From Pseudomonas saudiphocaensis (GTDB lineage Bacteria; Pseudomonadota; Gammaproteobacteria; Pseudomonadales; Pseudomonadaceae), in contig NZ_CCSF01000001.1 of NCBI RefSeq assembly GCF_000756775.1, positions 3,348,001-3,412,000 on the forward strand: 64,000 nt of DNA. The letters run 5' to 3'. Position 1 is the first letter of the stretch, and each line of letters starts with the position of its first letter. Below, piece by piece: positions 39,781 through 47,912 of this stretch. The position numbers were made by a program, and so were the translations under genes. Under the pieces are notes generated by a model. The model saw only the letters and a program-made list of their open reading frames with translations, made no database searches and was not told the DNA's origin.

Positions 39781-40406
39781 TGCGTCATTTCTGGTGGCGG
39801 TTGCTGATATTCCTTGCCGCTGCGAGTGTGCCTTTCTATTGGTTGTATCTGGCGGCTATAGACTCCTTGGGGCCGGATCCTGGCAAGGTGCTTGTCGATA
39901 ACCTGGGGCAGGGCGCTCTGGTCTTTCTACTTTCCTCGTTGACGATGACGCCTTTGCAGCGCTTGAGCGGATGGGCTGGGTGGATCTCCTTCCGTCGACA
40001 GTTGGGCTTGTGGGCTTTCACTTACGCGCTGCTTCACTTGTCTGCGTATCTGTATTTTCTGCTGGGATTGGATTTCAGCAGCTTCGGTACCGAGGCGGTC
40101 GAGCGGCCTTATATAACCGTAGGGGCTATGGCCTTGTCGGGGTTGCTGGCCCTTGCCGCAACATCGAACCGCTGGAGCATGCGCAAGTTGGGCAAGCGCT
40201 GGAAGCAGCTGCACCGCCTTGTGTACCCGGTGCTTCTGATCAGCTTGCTGCATATGCTTTGGGTGGTGCGCTCCGACGCGGGGCGATGGGCGCTCTATGC
40301 TTCTATCGGGAGTGTGTTGCTGCTAGTGCGTCTGCCTTCGGTATCTCGTCCTTTGTCAGATTTTCAGTTAAGGAAGAAGAAGTCGTCTAAGCTAAACAAA
40401 TCTTAA
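39780..40406 (+). CDS. msrQ: Methionine sulfoxide reductase haem subunit MsrQ
   Basis: Membrane haem b protein (formerly YedZ) that feeds quinone-pool electrons to MsrP. The 208-residue protein has six hydrophobic segments with conserved histidines, including LHLSAYLYF (about 82) and LHRLVYPVLLISLLHMLW (about 149-166). It is coupled to msrP. The lysine-rich C-terminal tail is cytoplasmic. Two rRNA-type promoters start 9 bases after its stop. Confidence 0.95.
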   Translation: MRHFWWRLLIFLAAASVPFYWLYLAAIDSLGPDPGKVLVDNLGQGALVFLLSSLTMTPLQRLSGWAGWISFRRQLGLWAFTYALLHLSAYLYFLLGLDFSSFGTEAVERPYITVGAMALSGLLALAATSNRWSMRKLGKRWKQLHRLVYPVLLISLLHMLWVVRSDAGRWALYASIGSVLLLVRLPSVSRPLSDFQLRKKKSSKLNKS

Positions 40407-40414
40407 GATAACGG

Positions 40415-40442
40415 TTGACGCGAGATTTGAGGTGCCTATAAT
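40415..40442 (+). promoter_or_regulatory. rRNA-type promoter, P1-like
   Basis: TTGACG (40415-40420) and perfect TATAAT (40437-40442), 16 bases apart, followed by a GC-rich GCGCACC discriminator, as at stringently controlled rRNA and tRNA promoters. It lies just after msrQ, where P. aeruginosa has an rrn operon as I remember it. Confidence 0.75.
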
Positions 40443-40511
40443 GCGCACCTTCTCCGGCGCAGGCCTTCGGAAAAACCTCTTGTAAATCAAGAAGTTAGCT
40501 AAATTAAAGGC

Positions 40512-40539
40512 TTGCACGGACGGCGGATTCACGTAGAAT
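40512..40539 (+). promoter_or_regulatory. rRNA-type promoter, P2-like
   Basis: TTGCAC (40512-40517) and TAGAAT (40534-40539), 16 bases apart, with the GCGCC discriminator typical of Pseudomonas rRNA promoters. Transcription would begin near 40546, at the very edge of the 5S-like sequence. Confidence 0.7.
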
Positions 40540-40547
40540 GCGCCGGA

Positions 40548-40636
40548 CTGATCCCATCCCGAACTCAGAAGTGAAACGACGCATCGCCGATGGTAGTGTG
40601 GGGCTTCCCCATGTGAGAGTAGGTCATCGTCAAGCT
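40548..40636 (+). pseudogene. 5'-truncated 5S rRNA gene (about the last 89 nt)
   Basis: The stretch reads from CTGATCCCATCCCGAACTCA through GTGAAACGACGCATCGCC and CCCCATGTGAGAGTAGGTC to ATCGTCAAGCT, the 3' three quarters of Pseudomonas 5S rRNA. The first 30 or so nucleotides, including the 5' strand of helix I (GCTTGACGAT), are absent and replaced by promoter sequence. No 16S or 23S sequence is present before it. The RNA could not fold into normal 5S. A terminator follows directly. Confidence 0.9.
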
Positions 40637-40644
40637 CATACACC

Positions 40645-40678
40645 AAACCCCCGATCCTCGAAAGAGGGTCGGGGGTTT
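40645..40678 (+). terminator. rrn-type terminator
   Basis: Stem AAACCCCCGATCCTC with GAGGGTCGGGGGTTT (one imperfect pair), GAAA loop, then GTCTTTG. It lies 9 bases after the 5S remnant, at the position of an rrn operon terminator. Confidence 0.88.
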
Positions 40679-40686
40679 GTCTTTGC

Positions 40687-41086
40687 GCGGAAGAAAATGA
40701 ACCCATGTGGCTGCTCGGTAAAGGCTGATGCCGGCCTTGGAAGCTTGGGTCGGTTTTAAACCATGACGTTTCTCCATCGCCGTATAGCTCCTTTTTACGG
40801 TGCGTGCGACACATGCCTACAGCGACTGTCCCAATGGGATGCAGGCTCAGGCTAGGAGGGCTTGGTGTCACACGCGACAACCGCGCACGAGGTCAGGCCG
40901 AGGCTCTTGACCCGGTTCGATGACTGTCGCAGCCTTTACTGCTCAGTAAGCGTCGCCATGAGCCGCAGGCCTAACCTGCAGCAATGCGGAACTACACGCC
41001 TTACTGCATACCTATAAAGAGTATTTCGTCGCTCGCATGGTCGTGGCGACCGTCAGTCTGCGCGGTACTTATCGGACAGGGTTTCA
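40687..41086. other. Gene-free region after the rrn scar
   Basis: About 400 bases without a supported gene. Open frames here on both strands are short and have no recognisable protein. I see no tRNA, repeat or mobile-element end. It may be residual flank of the lost rrn operon or a rearrangement junction. Confidence 0.5.
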
Positions 41087-42307
41087 ATGTCTTTCGGTAT
41101 AGAGCAACAACCACAGGGCAGGACTCCCTCGACAGCATCAAATTTAATGCTGGCCGGAGAAGTATTTCCTTGGCGAGAAGGCAATCAGTTCCAGTTATTG
41201 GTCGACGGCCCTCAGTTTTTTCCACGCCTCTTGCAGTGCATAGATGCTGCCGAAAGGCGCGTGGATGTCGAGTTGTATCTGGTGGAGGATGGCCAGTGTG
41301 CAGAGCACCTTGTCGATGCGCTGGTTGCTGCCGCCGCTCGCGGAGTGCGGGTGCGTTGTCTATTCGATGGCTTTGGCTGCCTCAAGCTTGGGCAAAAGAC
41401 GCGTCAGCGTCTGCTTGACGGCGATGTAGAGCTGCGCCTGTATAACCCTTTGAACTTGCGCTTGAAGTTTCGCAACCTGCATCGTGATCACCGCAAGTTG
41501 ATTGTGATAGACGAGACCTGCTGTTTTGTTGGAGGGACGGGTGCGACCGATGAGTTCTGGAACCCGGAAAAGCCCGACGAGCACTGGCATGAAGTCATGG
41601 TGGAAATTAGCGGGCCCTTGTTGCACGACTGGCGGCGCCTGTTCGACGCGCAGTGGGCGCTATGTCTGAGGAAAAGAATCTGGCAGTTCCCGCTGCCGCA
41701 GCGCCTGCCGAAAATTCCGGAAAACCCTGAACCAGGTAATGGAATGGGGCGGGTGGCTTATGCAGCGGCGCGGCAGCATCGTGACATCCTGCACAGCCTG
41801 ATCCGCAACCTCCAGCGTGCGCAGACGCGGATCTGGCTTGCTACCCCCTATTTTCTCCCGACGGGGCGAGTGCGGCGCGAGTTACTGCGTGCAGCGCGTA
41901 GGGGCGTCGAGGTGCGCTTGCTGCTGACCAGTCGTAATACCGATCACCCGCCGATCCGCTACGCAGGTCAGCGTTATTATCCGCGCCTGCTTCGGGCCGG
42001 CGTGCGTATTCATGAATATCAGCCACACTTTCTGCACCTGAAAATGGTATTGATCGACGACTGGGTAAGCATCGGCTCGTGCAACTTCGATCATTGGAAT
42101 CTGCGTTGGAATTTGGAAGCCAACCTTGAAGCGGTCGATGCCAACCTCAGTTCCAGCGTCGCGGAAAGTTTCGAGCAGGACTTTTTACGTAGTAAGGAAA
42201 TCGACTTGCAGATATGGCATGCAAGGCCTTTGCGCATGCGTATCTATCAGAGACTCTGGGGTCTGCTGGACCGCCTGGCGATCAATATATTCAACCGCAG
42301 CGGCTGA
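41087..42307 (+). CDS. Phospholipase-D family protein, cardiolipin synthase-like (ClsB type)
   Basis: The 406-residue protein carries two complete HKD motifs: H135-K137-D142 (HRKLIVID) and H317-K319-D324 (HLKMVLID), the two half-sites of the phospholipase D fold. There is no N-terminal membrane segment, which distinguishes it from ClsA and fits ClsB/YbhO-like cardiolipin synthases that transfer phosphatidyl groups. ATG is the natural start. Its exact phospholipid substrates cannot be read from sequence. Confidence 0.9.
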   Translation: MSFGIEQQPQGRTPSTASNLMLAGEVFPWREGNQFQLLVDGPQFFPRLLQCIDAAERRVDVELYLVEDGQCAEHLVDALVAAAARGVRVRCLFDGFGCLKLGQKTRQRLLDGDVELRLYNPLNLRLKFRNLHRDHRKLIVIDETCCFVGGTGATDEFWNPEKPDEHWHEVMVEISGPLLHDWRRLFDAQWALCLRKRIWQFPLPQRLPKIPENPEPGNGMGRVAYAAARQHRDILHSLIRNLQRAQTRIWLATPYFLPTGRVRRELLRAARRGVEVRLLLTSRNTDHPPIRYAGQRYYPRLLRAGVRIHEYQPHFLHLKMVLIDDWVSIGSCNFDHWNLRWNLEANLEAVDANLSSSVAESFEQDFLRSKEIDLQIWHARPLRMRIYQRLWGLLDRLAINIFNRSG

Positions 42308-42343
42308 ACCGCTGATTGCTCAACTAACCGGAGAACGCCCCCT

Positions 42344-42925
42344 ATGGCTGCAAAGAAGATTCTGATGCTGGTTGGCGACTATGTTGAGGATTACGAAACC
42401 ATGGTGCCGTTCCAGGCGCTGCAGATGGTTGGCCACAGCGTCCATGCGGTATGCCCGGACAAGAAATCTGGTGAAACCGTACGTACCGCAATTCACGATT
42501 TCGAGGGTGATCAGACCTACAGCGAAAAGCCTGGCCATAACTTCGCCTTAAACTTCGATTTCTCGGCGGTACGCGCAGAGGCTTACGACGCGCTGGTGAT
42601 TCCGGGTGGTCGGGCTCCAGAGTATCTGCGTTTGAACGAGCAGGTATTGGCTCTGGTCCGTGCCTTCGATGAGGCGAATAAGCCGATCGCTGCCGTCTGT
42701 CATGGCGCGCAGTTGCTTGCGGCGGCCGGAGTATTGAAAGGCCGAGACTGCAGTGCCTACCCGGCATGTGCGCCTGAGGTTAGGCTTGCGGGCGGCAAGT
42801 ATGTGGACATTGCGGTCGATCAGGCGCATACCGAAGGTAACCTGGTGACGGCGCCGGCCTGGCCAGCGCATCCCGCCTGGTTGGCGGCTTTCCTAAAGCT
42901 CCTGGGCACCGAGATAAAACTATAG
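42344..42925 (+). CDS. DJ-1/PfpI family protein
   Basis: The 193-residue protein has the DJ-1/PfpI fold with nucleophile Cys119 in AVCHGAQLL followed by His120, an acidic residue in GDYVEDYE (about 11-18), and [12 protein letters not shown]. Members act as deglycases, chaperones or proteases, and the function here is not established. GGAG lies upstream of the start. It follows the phospholipase-D gene with 36 bases between, possibly in one transcript. Confidence 0.9.
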   Translation: MAAKKILMLVGDYVEDYETMVPFQALQMVGHSVHAVCPDKKSGETVRTAIHDFEGDQTYSEKPGHNFALNFDFSAVRAEAYDALVIPGGRAPEYLRLNEQVLALVRAFDEANKPIAAVCHGAQLLAAAGVLKGRDCSAYPACAPEVRLAGGKYVDIAVDQAHTEGNLVTAPAWPAHPAWLAAFLKLLGTEIKL

Positions 42926-42979
42926 GATGGCGGCCCTGTCGGCTTCATCCCTTCTTCAATCCCATTGAGAGAGCTATCC

Positions 42980-43201
42980 GTGACCGCCTCGAACAATCCG
43001 CTGCATGGCGTAACCCTCGAAGCCATGCTGATCGAGCTGCACGCTCATTTTGGTTGGGAGGGGCTGGCCGAGCGAATCGACATTCGCTGCTTCAAGAGTG
43101 AGCCCAGCATCAAGTCGAGCCTGACCTTCCTGCGTCGCACTCCCTGGGCGCGGGAGAAAGTCGAGGCGTTGTTCGTTCGCATGCGCAACGGGCGCGCTTG
43201 A
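42980..43201 (+). CDS. VF530-like DNA-binding protein (DUF2132)
   Basis: The 73-residue protein begins with [19 protein letters not shown] and contains [30 protein letters not shown] in part, the typical VF530 family pattern; the structure of a family member suggests a DNA-binding or nucleic-acid-associated small fold. It starts at GTG, with GAGAG upstream; an in-frame TTG 5 codons earlier is less likely. A terminator follows. Confidence 0.88.
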   Translation: MTASNNPLHGVTLEAMLIELHAHFGWEGLAERIDIRCFKSEPSIKSSLTFLRRTPWAREKVEALFVRMRNGRA

Positions 43202-43221
43202 GATCGCCCTACCTCAAACAG

Positions 43222-43246
43222 AAAGCCCGGCACTAGGCCGGGCTTT
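43222..43246. terminator. Bidirectional terminator between the VF530-like gene and fumarase
   Basis: Stem AAAGCCCGGC with GCCGGGCTTT around a 5-base loop, with A on one flank and T on the other, between convergent genes. Confidence 0.9.
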
Positions 43247-43264
43247 CTGTATTCAGTGACGCTG

Positions 43265-44788
43265 TTACTGCACTTCAACAGCCAAGCTATCGCTGATCTT
43301 CTTTTGCCAGATCGCCGGGCCGGTGATGTGTACCGACTCGCCGTTGGTGTCGACCGCTACGGTCACCGGCATGTCCTTGACCTCGAACTCGTAGATCGCT
43401 TCCATGCCCAGCTCGGCGAAGGCCAGTACCTGGGACTTCTTGATGGCCTGAGCCACCAGGTAGGCGGCGCCGCCCACGGCCATGAGGTACACGGCCTTGT
43501 TGTCCTTGATCGCGTCGATGGCGATTGGGCCGCGCTCGGATTTGCCGATCATGCCCAGTAGCCCGGTGCTTTCCAGGATCTGGCGGGTAAACTTGTCCAT
43601 CCGCGTGGCGGTAGTCGGGCCGGCTGGGCCAACCACTTCATTGCCAACCGGATCGACCGGGCCAACGTAGTAGATGAAGCGACCCTTGAGGTCTACCGGC
43701 AGCTCTTCACCCTTGTTGAGCATGTCGACGATGCGCTTGTGCGCCGCATCGCGACCGGTGAGCATCTTGCCGTTGAGCAGAATGGTCTCGCCCGGTTTCC
43801 AGCTCTGCACTTCCTCGGGAGTAATGGTGTCGAGGTTGACGCGACGTGCGCTCGGGCCGGCTTCCCAGACGATTTCCGGGTAGGCATCCAGTGGCGGTGC
43901 TTCCAGGCTGGCAGGGCCGGAGCCGTCCAGCACGAAGTGCGCGTGACGAGTGGCCGCGCAGTTGGGGATCATGCACACCGGCAGCGAGGCAGCGTGGGTC
44001 GGGTAGTCCATGATCTTCACGTCGAGCACGGTGGTCAGGCCGCCCAGACCCTGGGCGCCGATGCCCAGCTGGTTGACCTTCTCGAACAGCTCAAGACGCA
44101 TTTCTTCGATGCGGTTCTGCGGGCCGCGAGCCTTGAGCTCATGGATGTCGATGGACTCCATCAGCACTTCCTTGGCCATCACGGCGGCTTTCTCGGCGGT
44201 GCCGCCGATACCGATGCCGAGCATGCCTGGCGGGCACCAGCCGGCGCCCATTTCTGGGACGGTCTTCAGAACCCAGTCGACGATGGAGTCGGACGGGTTG
44301 AGCATGGCCATCTTCGACTTGTTCTCGGAGCCGCCGCCCTTGGCCGCGACGTCCACTTCCACCTTGTCGCCGGGAACGATGGAGTAATGGATAACTGCCG
44401 GGGTGTTGTCCTTGGTGTTTTTACGGGCACCGGCCGGGTCAGCCAGGATCGAGGCGCGCAGGACGTTTTCCGGCAGGTTGTAGGCGCGGCGAACGCCTTC
44501 GTTGATCATGTCGTCGACGCTCATGGTGGCGCCGTCCCAGCGCACGTCCATGCCGACGCGGATAAAGACGGTGACGATGCCGGTGTCCTGACAGATCGGA
44601 CGATGGCCGGTGGCACACATGCGTGAGTTGATCAGGATCTGCGCCATGGAATCGCGCGCCGCCGGGGATTCTTCACGCAGGTAGGCTTCGTGCATTGCCT
44701 GGATGAAGTCGACGGGGTGGTAGTAGGAGATGAACTGCAAAGCGTCTGCAACGCTTTGAATCAGGTCGTCTTGCTTGATCACGGTCAT
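43265..44788 (-). CDS. fumA: Class I fumarate hydratase
   Basis: Iron-sulfur fumarase that interconverts fumarate and malate in the TCA cycle. The 507-residue protein is the long single-chain class I form; conserved cysteines that ligate the [4Fe-4S] cluster are seen in ICQDTGIVTVF (about 80), PVCMIPNCAATRH (about 275) and GWCPPGMLGIG. Such enzymes are oxygen- and iron-sensitive and class I fumarases are expected PrrF targets. It lies near pykA on the same strand. Confidence 0.95.
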   Translation of the reverse strand: MTVIKQDDLIQSVADALQFISYYHPVDFIQAMHEAYLREESPAARDSMAQILINSRMCATGHRPICQDTGIVTVFIRVGMDVRWDGATMSVDDMINEGVRRAYNLPENVLRASILADPAGARKNTKDNTPAVIHYSIVPGDKVEVDVAAKGGGSENKSKMAMLNPSDSIVDWVLKTVPEMGAGWCPPGMLGIGIGGTAEKAAVMAKEVLMESIDIHELKARGPQNRIEEMRLELFEKVNQLGIGAQGLGGLTTVLDVKIMDYPTHAASLPVCMIPNCAATRHAHFVLDGSGPASLEAPPLDAYPEIVWEAGPSARRVNLDTITPEEVQSWKPGETILLNGKMLTGRDAAHKRIVDMLNKGEELPVDLKGRFIYYVGPVDPVGNEVVGPAGPTTATRMDKFTRQILESTGLLGMIGKSERGPIAIDAIKDNKAVYLMAVGGAAYLVAQAIKKSQVLAFAELGMEAIYEFEVKDMPVTVAVDTNGESVHITGPAIWQKKISDSLAVEVQ

Positions 44789-44965
44789 GCAGCGCGTCCT
44801 CTTGGCGGGGCGGAGACAGGGCGCGACGAGACGGGGCCGACGCGCTCAGGTTGGAAAAATGCGCAGCAGTATAACCCGCCGTGCAAGCGCATACACAGGC
44901 GGACCAAAGGCGAAGGGACAGCTTAAGAGATGTTGGCGGAGCCGGGCGGCCCCGCCAACCGGTGG

Positions 44966-46417
44966 TCAGCTCAACGAATCGCCGACGCGCAGGATTTTCA
45001 TGGTGTTGGTGCCACCAGTGCCGTGGTAGCTGTCACCCTTGGTCAGGATGACCCAGTCACCGGGCTGGACGATCTCGCGCTTGAGCAGTTCATCCACCGC
45101 CGCCTGGCTGACCTTGTCCGCCGGCAGCGCTGCAGGGTCGAACGGGATGGTCTGTACGCCGCGGAACATCGCTACCCGAGCCTGGGTTTCGCGGTAGGGC
45201 GAGAAAGCGAAAATTGGTACCGACGAGCGAATGCGCGACATGATCAGCGGGGTGTAGCCGCTTTCAGTCAGGCTGATGATCGCCTTGACTCCAGGGAAGT
45301 GGTTGGCGGTGTACATCGCCGCCAGCGCGGTGCTTTCATCGCTGCGGTTGAAGTGCTGGCCAAGCCGGTGGCCGGAACGGGTACTGGTCGGATGTTTTTC
45401 CGCACCCAGGCAAACCCGGGCCATGGCAGTAATCGCTTCGACCGGATAGTCGCCAGCTGCGCTTTCTGCCGAGAGCATGACGGCATCGGTGTAGTCGAGA
45501 ACTGCGTTGGCTACATCGGACACTTCGGCGCGCGTTGGCATCGGATTCTGGATCATCGACTCCATCATCTGAGTCGCGGTGATCACCACCTTGTTGTTGC
45601 GGCGCGCGTGCAGAATGATCTTCTTCTGGATGCCGACCAGTTCGGCATCGCCGATTTCTACGCCCAGGTCGCCACGCGCCACCATCACAGCATCCGAGGC
45701 GCGAATCAGACCGTCCAGCGCCTCGTCGTCGGCTACGGCTTCGGCTCGCTCGATCTTGGCTACCAGCCAGGCCTTGCTGCCTGCCTCGTCACGCAGGCGG
45801 CGCGCCAGCTCCATGTCGGCGGCATCGCGCGGGAATGAAACGGCCAGATAGTCCAGCTCCATCTCGGCGGCCAGCTTGATGTCGGCCTTGTCCTTGGCGG
45901 TCAGTGCCGGTGCGGTCAGGCCGCCGCCGCGACGGTTGATGCCTTTGTTGTCCGACAGTGGGCCGCCGATCACCACGCTGCAGTGCAACTCGTCGGCGGT
46001 AACGGCATCGACGCGCATGACCACGCGGCCGTCGTCGAGCAGCAATTCGTCGCCCACACCGCAATCCTTGATCAGGTCGGGGTAGTCGATGCCTACCACT
46101 TCCTGGGTGCCGGCGTCGCGTGGATGGGTAACGGAGAAGCGGAACGAATCGCCTTCGGCCAGTTCGATGCGCTTGTTGGTGAACTTGGCGATGCGGATCT
46201 TCGGGCCCTGCAAGTCGCCGAGCAGTGCGACGAAGCGGCCATGGCGTGCGGCGATGTCGCGCACCAGCTGCGCCCGGGCACGGTGCTCGTCCGGCGTGCC
46301 GTGGGAAAAATTCAGTCGAGCGACATCAAGACCGGCCAGGATCATTTTTTCCAGCACCTGCGGCGAGCTGCTGGCAGGACCAAGGGTGGCAACGATTTTG
46401 GTACGACGCGGAGTCAT
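44966..46417 (-). CDS. pykA: Pyruvate kinase
   Basis: Converts phosphoenolpyruvate and ADP to pyruvate and ATP, the last step of glycolysis. The 483-residue protein begins MTPRRTKIVATLGPASSSP, has ARLNFSHGTPDEH (about 34-46), the catalytic lysine region AWLVAKIERAEAV, and MVARGDLGVEIGD. It is a complete single-chain enzyme. It is transcribed toward the fumarase gene, separated by 177 bases, and divergent from a small lipoprotein gene. Confidence 0.97.
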   Translation of the reverse strand: MTPRRTKIVATLGPASSSPQVLEKMILAGLDVARLNFSHGTPDEHRARAQLVRDIAARHGRFVALLGDLQGPKIRIAKFTNKRIELAEGDSFRFSVTHPRDAGTQEVVGIDYPDLIKDCGVGDELLLDDGRVVMRVDAVTADELHCSVVIGGPLSDNKGINRRGGGLTAPALTAKDKADIKLAAEMELDYLAVSFPRDAADMELARRLRDEAGSKAWLVAKIERAEAVADDEALDGLIRASDAVMVARGDLGVEIGDAELVGIQKKIILHARRNNKVVITATQMMESMIQNPMPTRAEVSDVANAVLDYTDAVMLSAESAAGDYPVEAITAMARVCLGAEKHPTSTRSGHRLGQHFNRSDESTALAAMYTANHFPGVKAIISLTESGYTPLIMSRIRSSVPIFAFSPYRETQARVAMFRGVQTIPFDPAALPADKVSQAAVDELLKREIVQPGDWVILTKGDSYHGTGGTNTMKILRVGDSLS

Positions 46418-46598
46418 CCGATCTTCCTTCTGCTTAACGAGATGTCCCGAGGCTACTACGCTCGGAGGCTGTAGTCATTGTTAGTCGGCACTACTCTTCA
46501 TTACGGCCCGGTACGGGCGAAAAGCCCGGTTTTGACAGCCAAACGGTCTGCAGTTTTTGAACTGGCTGCCGATAAGCTGGAATCCGGAGGATTTATCC

Positions 46599-46985
46599 AT
46601 GCGTGCCTTTTTGATTCTTTTTTTCGCCACTCTAAGCGTAGGCTGTAGTAGCAGAAACGCGCTTGATCGGCATATCGACAGCGCCTACCGCTACTACGAG
46701 CAAGGCGACTGCGGCAAGGTGGTGCTCGAACTATCCCAGGCCGAGCGCCGTAGCCGCCCACGTGACAATTTGCAGCCGGAAATATCCCTGCTGCGCGGGC
46801 AGTGCCTGGAGCGCCAGGGATTGTTCGTCGATGCGGTAGAAACCTATCGTTTTATCCTGGCCCGTTACCCGGCCAGCGAATATGCCTACCGTGGTCGCGC
46901 ACGGCTGGAGACGCTGCGTCAGTTGGGGCACTATCAGCCTGATAAGCCGGCGATTGGCCCTGTGGCGAGACCGGAGCGATCCTGA
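46599..46985 (+). CDS. Small lipoprotein with TPR-like repeat
   Basis: The chosen ATG has GGAGG upstream and gives 128 residues: a lipoprotein signal (FATLSVGC, acylated cysteine at about 17) and a helical TPR-like domain (DSAYRYYEQGDCGKVVLELSQ at about 28, FVDAVETYRFILARYPASEYAYR at about 78, seen in part). Such small TPR lipoproteins are often partners of envelope complexes. It begins a plus-strand group of three small genes. Its function is unknown. Confidence 0.82.
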   Translation: MRAFLILFFATLSVGCSSRNALDRHIDSAYRYYEQGDCGKVVLELSQAERRSRPRDNLQPEISLLRGQCLERQGLFVDAVETYRFILARYPASEYAYRGRARLETLRQLGHYQPDKPAIGPVARPERS

Positions 46986-47008
46986 ACTGACGGAACGGTA
47001 AGGAGCAT

Positions 47009-47437
47009 ATGCGGGTCACATTCCTGTTGTTACTCGTTCTATCCTTGCCGTCAGCAGCACCGGCGCAGATCTACCGCTGGGTCGACGCCCAGGGAAGCGT
47101 GCATTTCGGCTCGCAACCGAAGCCGGGCGCCGAGGTTGTGGAAGTCAGGCCGCAGATCATTGAGCGTGATGAGGCCACCCGCAGTCGGGAGGCACGTAGC
47201 GAACGGTTCTTCGACGCTCGGCGGCAGGAACAGCAGCAGGCCACGCAAACGGCGCGGGAGCGGCAGGCGCAACGTGAGCAGGCATGCCGGCAGTGGCGAG
47301 AAGAACTGGCCGGCTTGTCCCGCGGCGGACGCTACTTTTACACCGATGCAAAGGGTGAGCGGGTCTACTACAGTGACGAAGAGATAGGGGCGGCGCGGCA
47401 GCAATTGACCGGTCGTATCAACGCAGGCTGCGGCTGA
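47009..47437 (+). CDS. Secreted DUF4124 protein
   Basis: The 142-residue protein has a signal peptide (about 1-19), the DUF4124 core QIYRWVDAQGSVHFGSQP (about 20-37), then a long Gln/Arg/Glu-rich helical stretch (about 55-100) and a second short SH3-like motif, YYSDEEIGAARQQL. It is a paralogue of the protein encoded at 33613-34044, sharing the core. It follows the lipoprotein gene with 23 bases between, so both are probably cotranscribed. Its role is unknown. Confidence 0.83.
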   Translation: MRVTFLLLLVLSLPSAAPAQIYRWVDAQGSVHFGSQPKPGAEVVEVRPQIIERDEATRSREARSERFFDARRQEQQQATQTARERQAQREQACRQWREELAGLSRGGRYFYTDAKGERVYYSDEEIGAARQQLTGRINAGCG

Positions 47438-47472
47438 GGCCGACAGTCGTCTTCGCGGCAGGGCAGGAACCC

Positions 47473-47907
47473 ATGAACATGCTCAATCAGCGAAGTATCC
47501 AACGGCACCAGTTGCCGTATTACCTCAACGTATTCAACCGGTTTACAGACAAGCCCCTTGGCTTCATCGGCAATCTGTCAGAAACCGGGATGATGCTGAT
47601 CAGTCGCTATCCGATGATGACCAATGTGCGTTTCGAGATGCGCCTGAAGATTCCAGCTCAGCATGGGGAGCTGCGCTGCGTCGATCTGAGCGCCACCTGC
47701 CTCTGGACGCGTGAAGATGTAACGCCGGGCAGCTTCGATTCGGGCTTTGCCCTGATCTCGCCGCCCGACGAAATCCGCAGCATGATCGAAGCGCTGCAGC
47801 GCTACTTCAGCTTTCGCGCCACACCGCAGATTCCACCGGCGCGCCTGCCGCGCTCAGGCTCGTCGCCCAGTAGAACCGAGGACGAGGACCGCTGCCACGG
47901 GACCTAG
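47473..47907 (+). CDS. PilZ domain protein
   Basis: The 144-residue protein has a PilZ domain (about 8-115) with the c-di-GMP-binding motifs present in modified form: RHQLPYY (an RxxxR-like basic start) and NLSETGMMLIS, corresponding to (D/N)xSxxG. The C-terminus is Pro/Ser-rich and probably disordered. Because the first motif lacks a second Arg in the usual spacing, c-di-GMP binding is plausible but not certain. It converges on the MoxR cluster, ending 5 bases before the DUF58 gene stop. Confidence 0.82.
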   Translation: MNMLNQRSIQRHQLPYYLNVFNRFTDKPLGFIGNLSETGMMLISRYPMMTNVRFEMRLKIPAQHGELRCVDLSATCLWTREDVTPGSFDSGFALISPPDEIRSMIEALQRYFSFRATPQIPPARLPRSGSSPSRTEDEDRCHGT

Positions 47908-47912
47908 CCCCG

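Noticed and set aside
40392-40880. Minus-strand open frame of 162 codons across the rrn scar
   Set aside because: It runs through the promoters, 5S remnant and terminator, and its translation has no known features.
43739-44626. Plus-strand open frame of 295 codons inside the fumarase gene
   Set aside because: Antisense shadow of a well-conserved class I fumarase; codon usage and translation are unlike a protein.
44932-44959. Terminator after pykA
   Set aside because: GTTGGCGG and CCGCCAAC can pair but no T run follows on the minus strand, so it is at best a processing or Rho-related hairpin.
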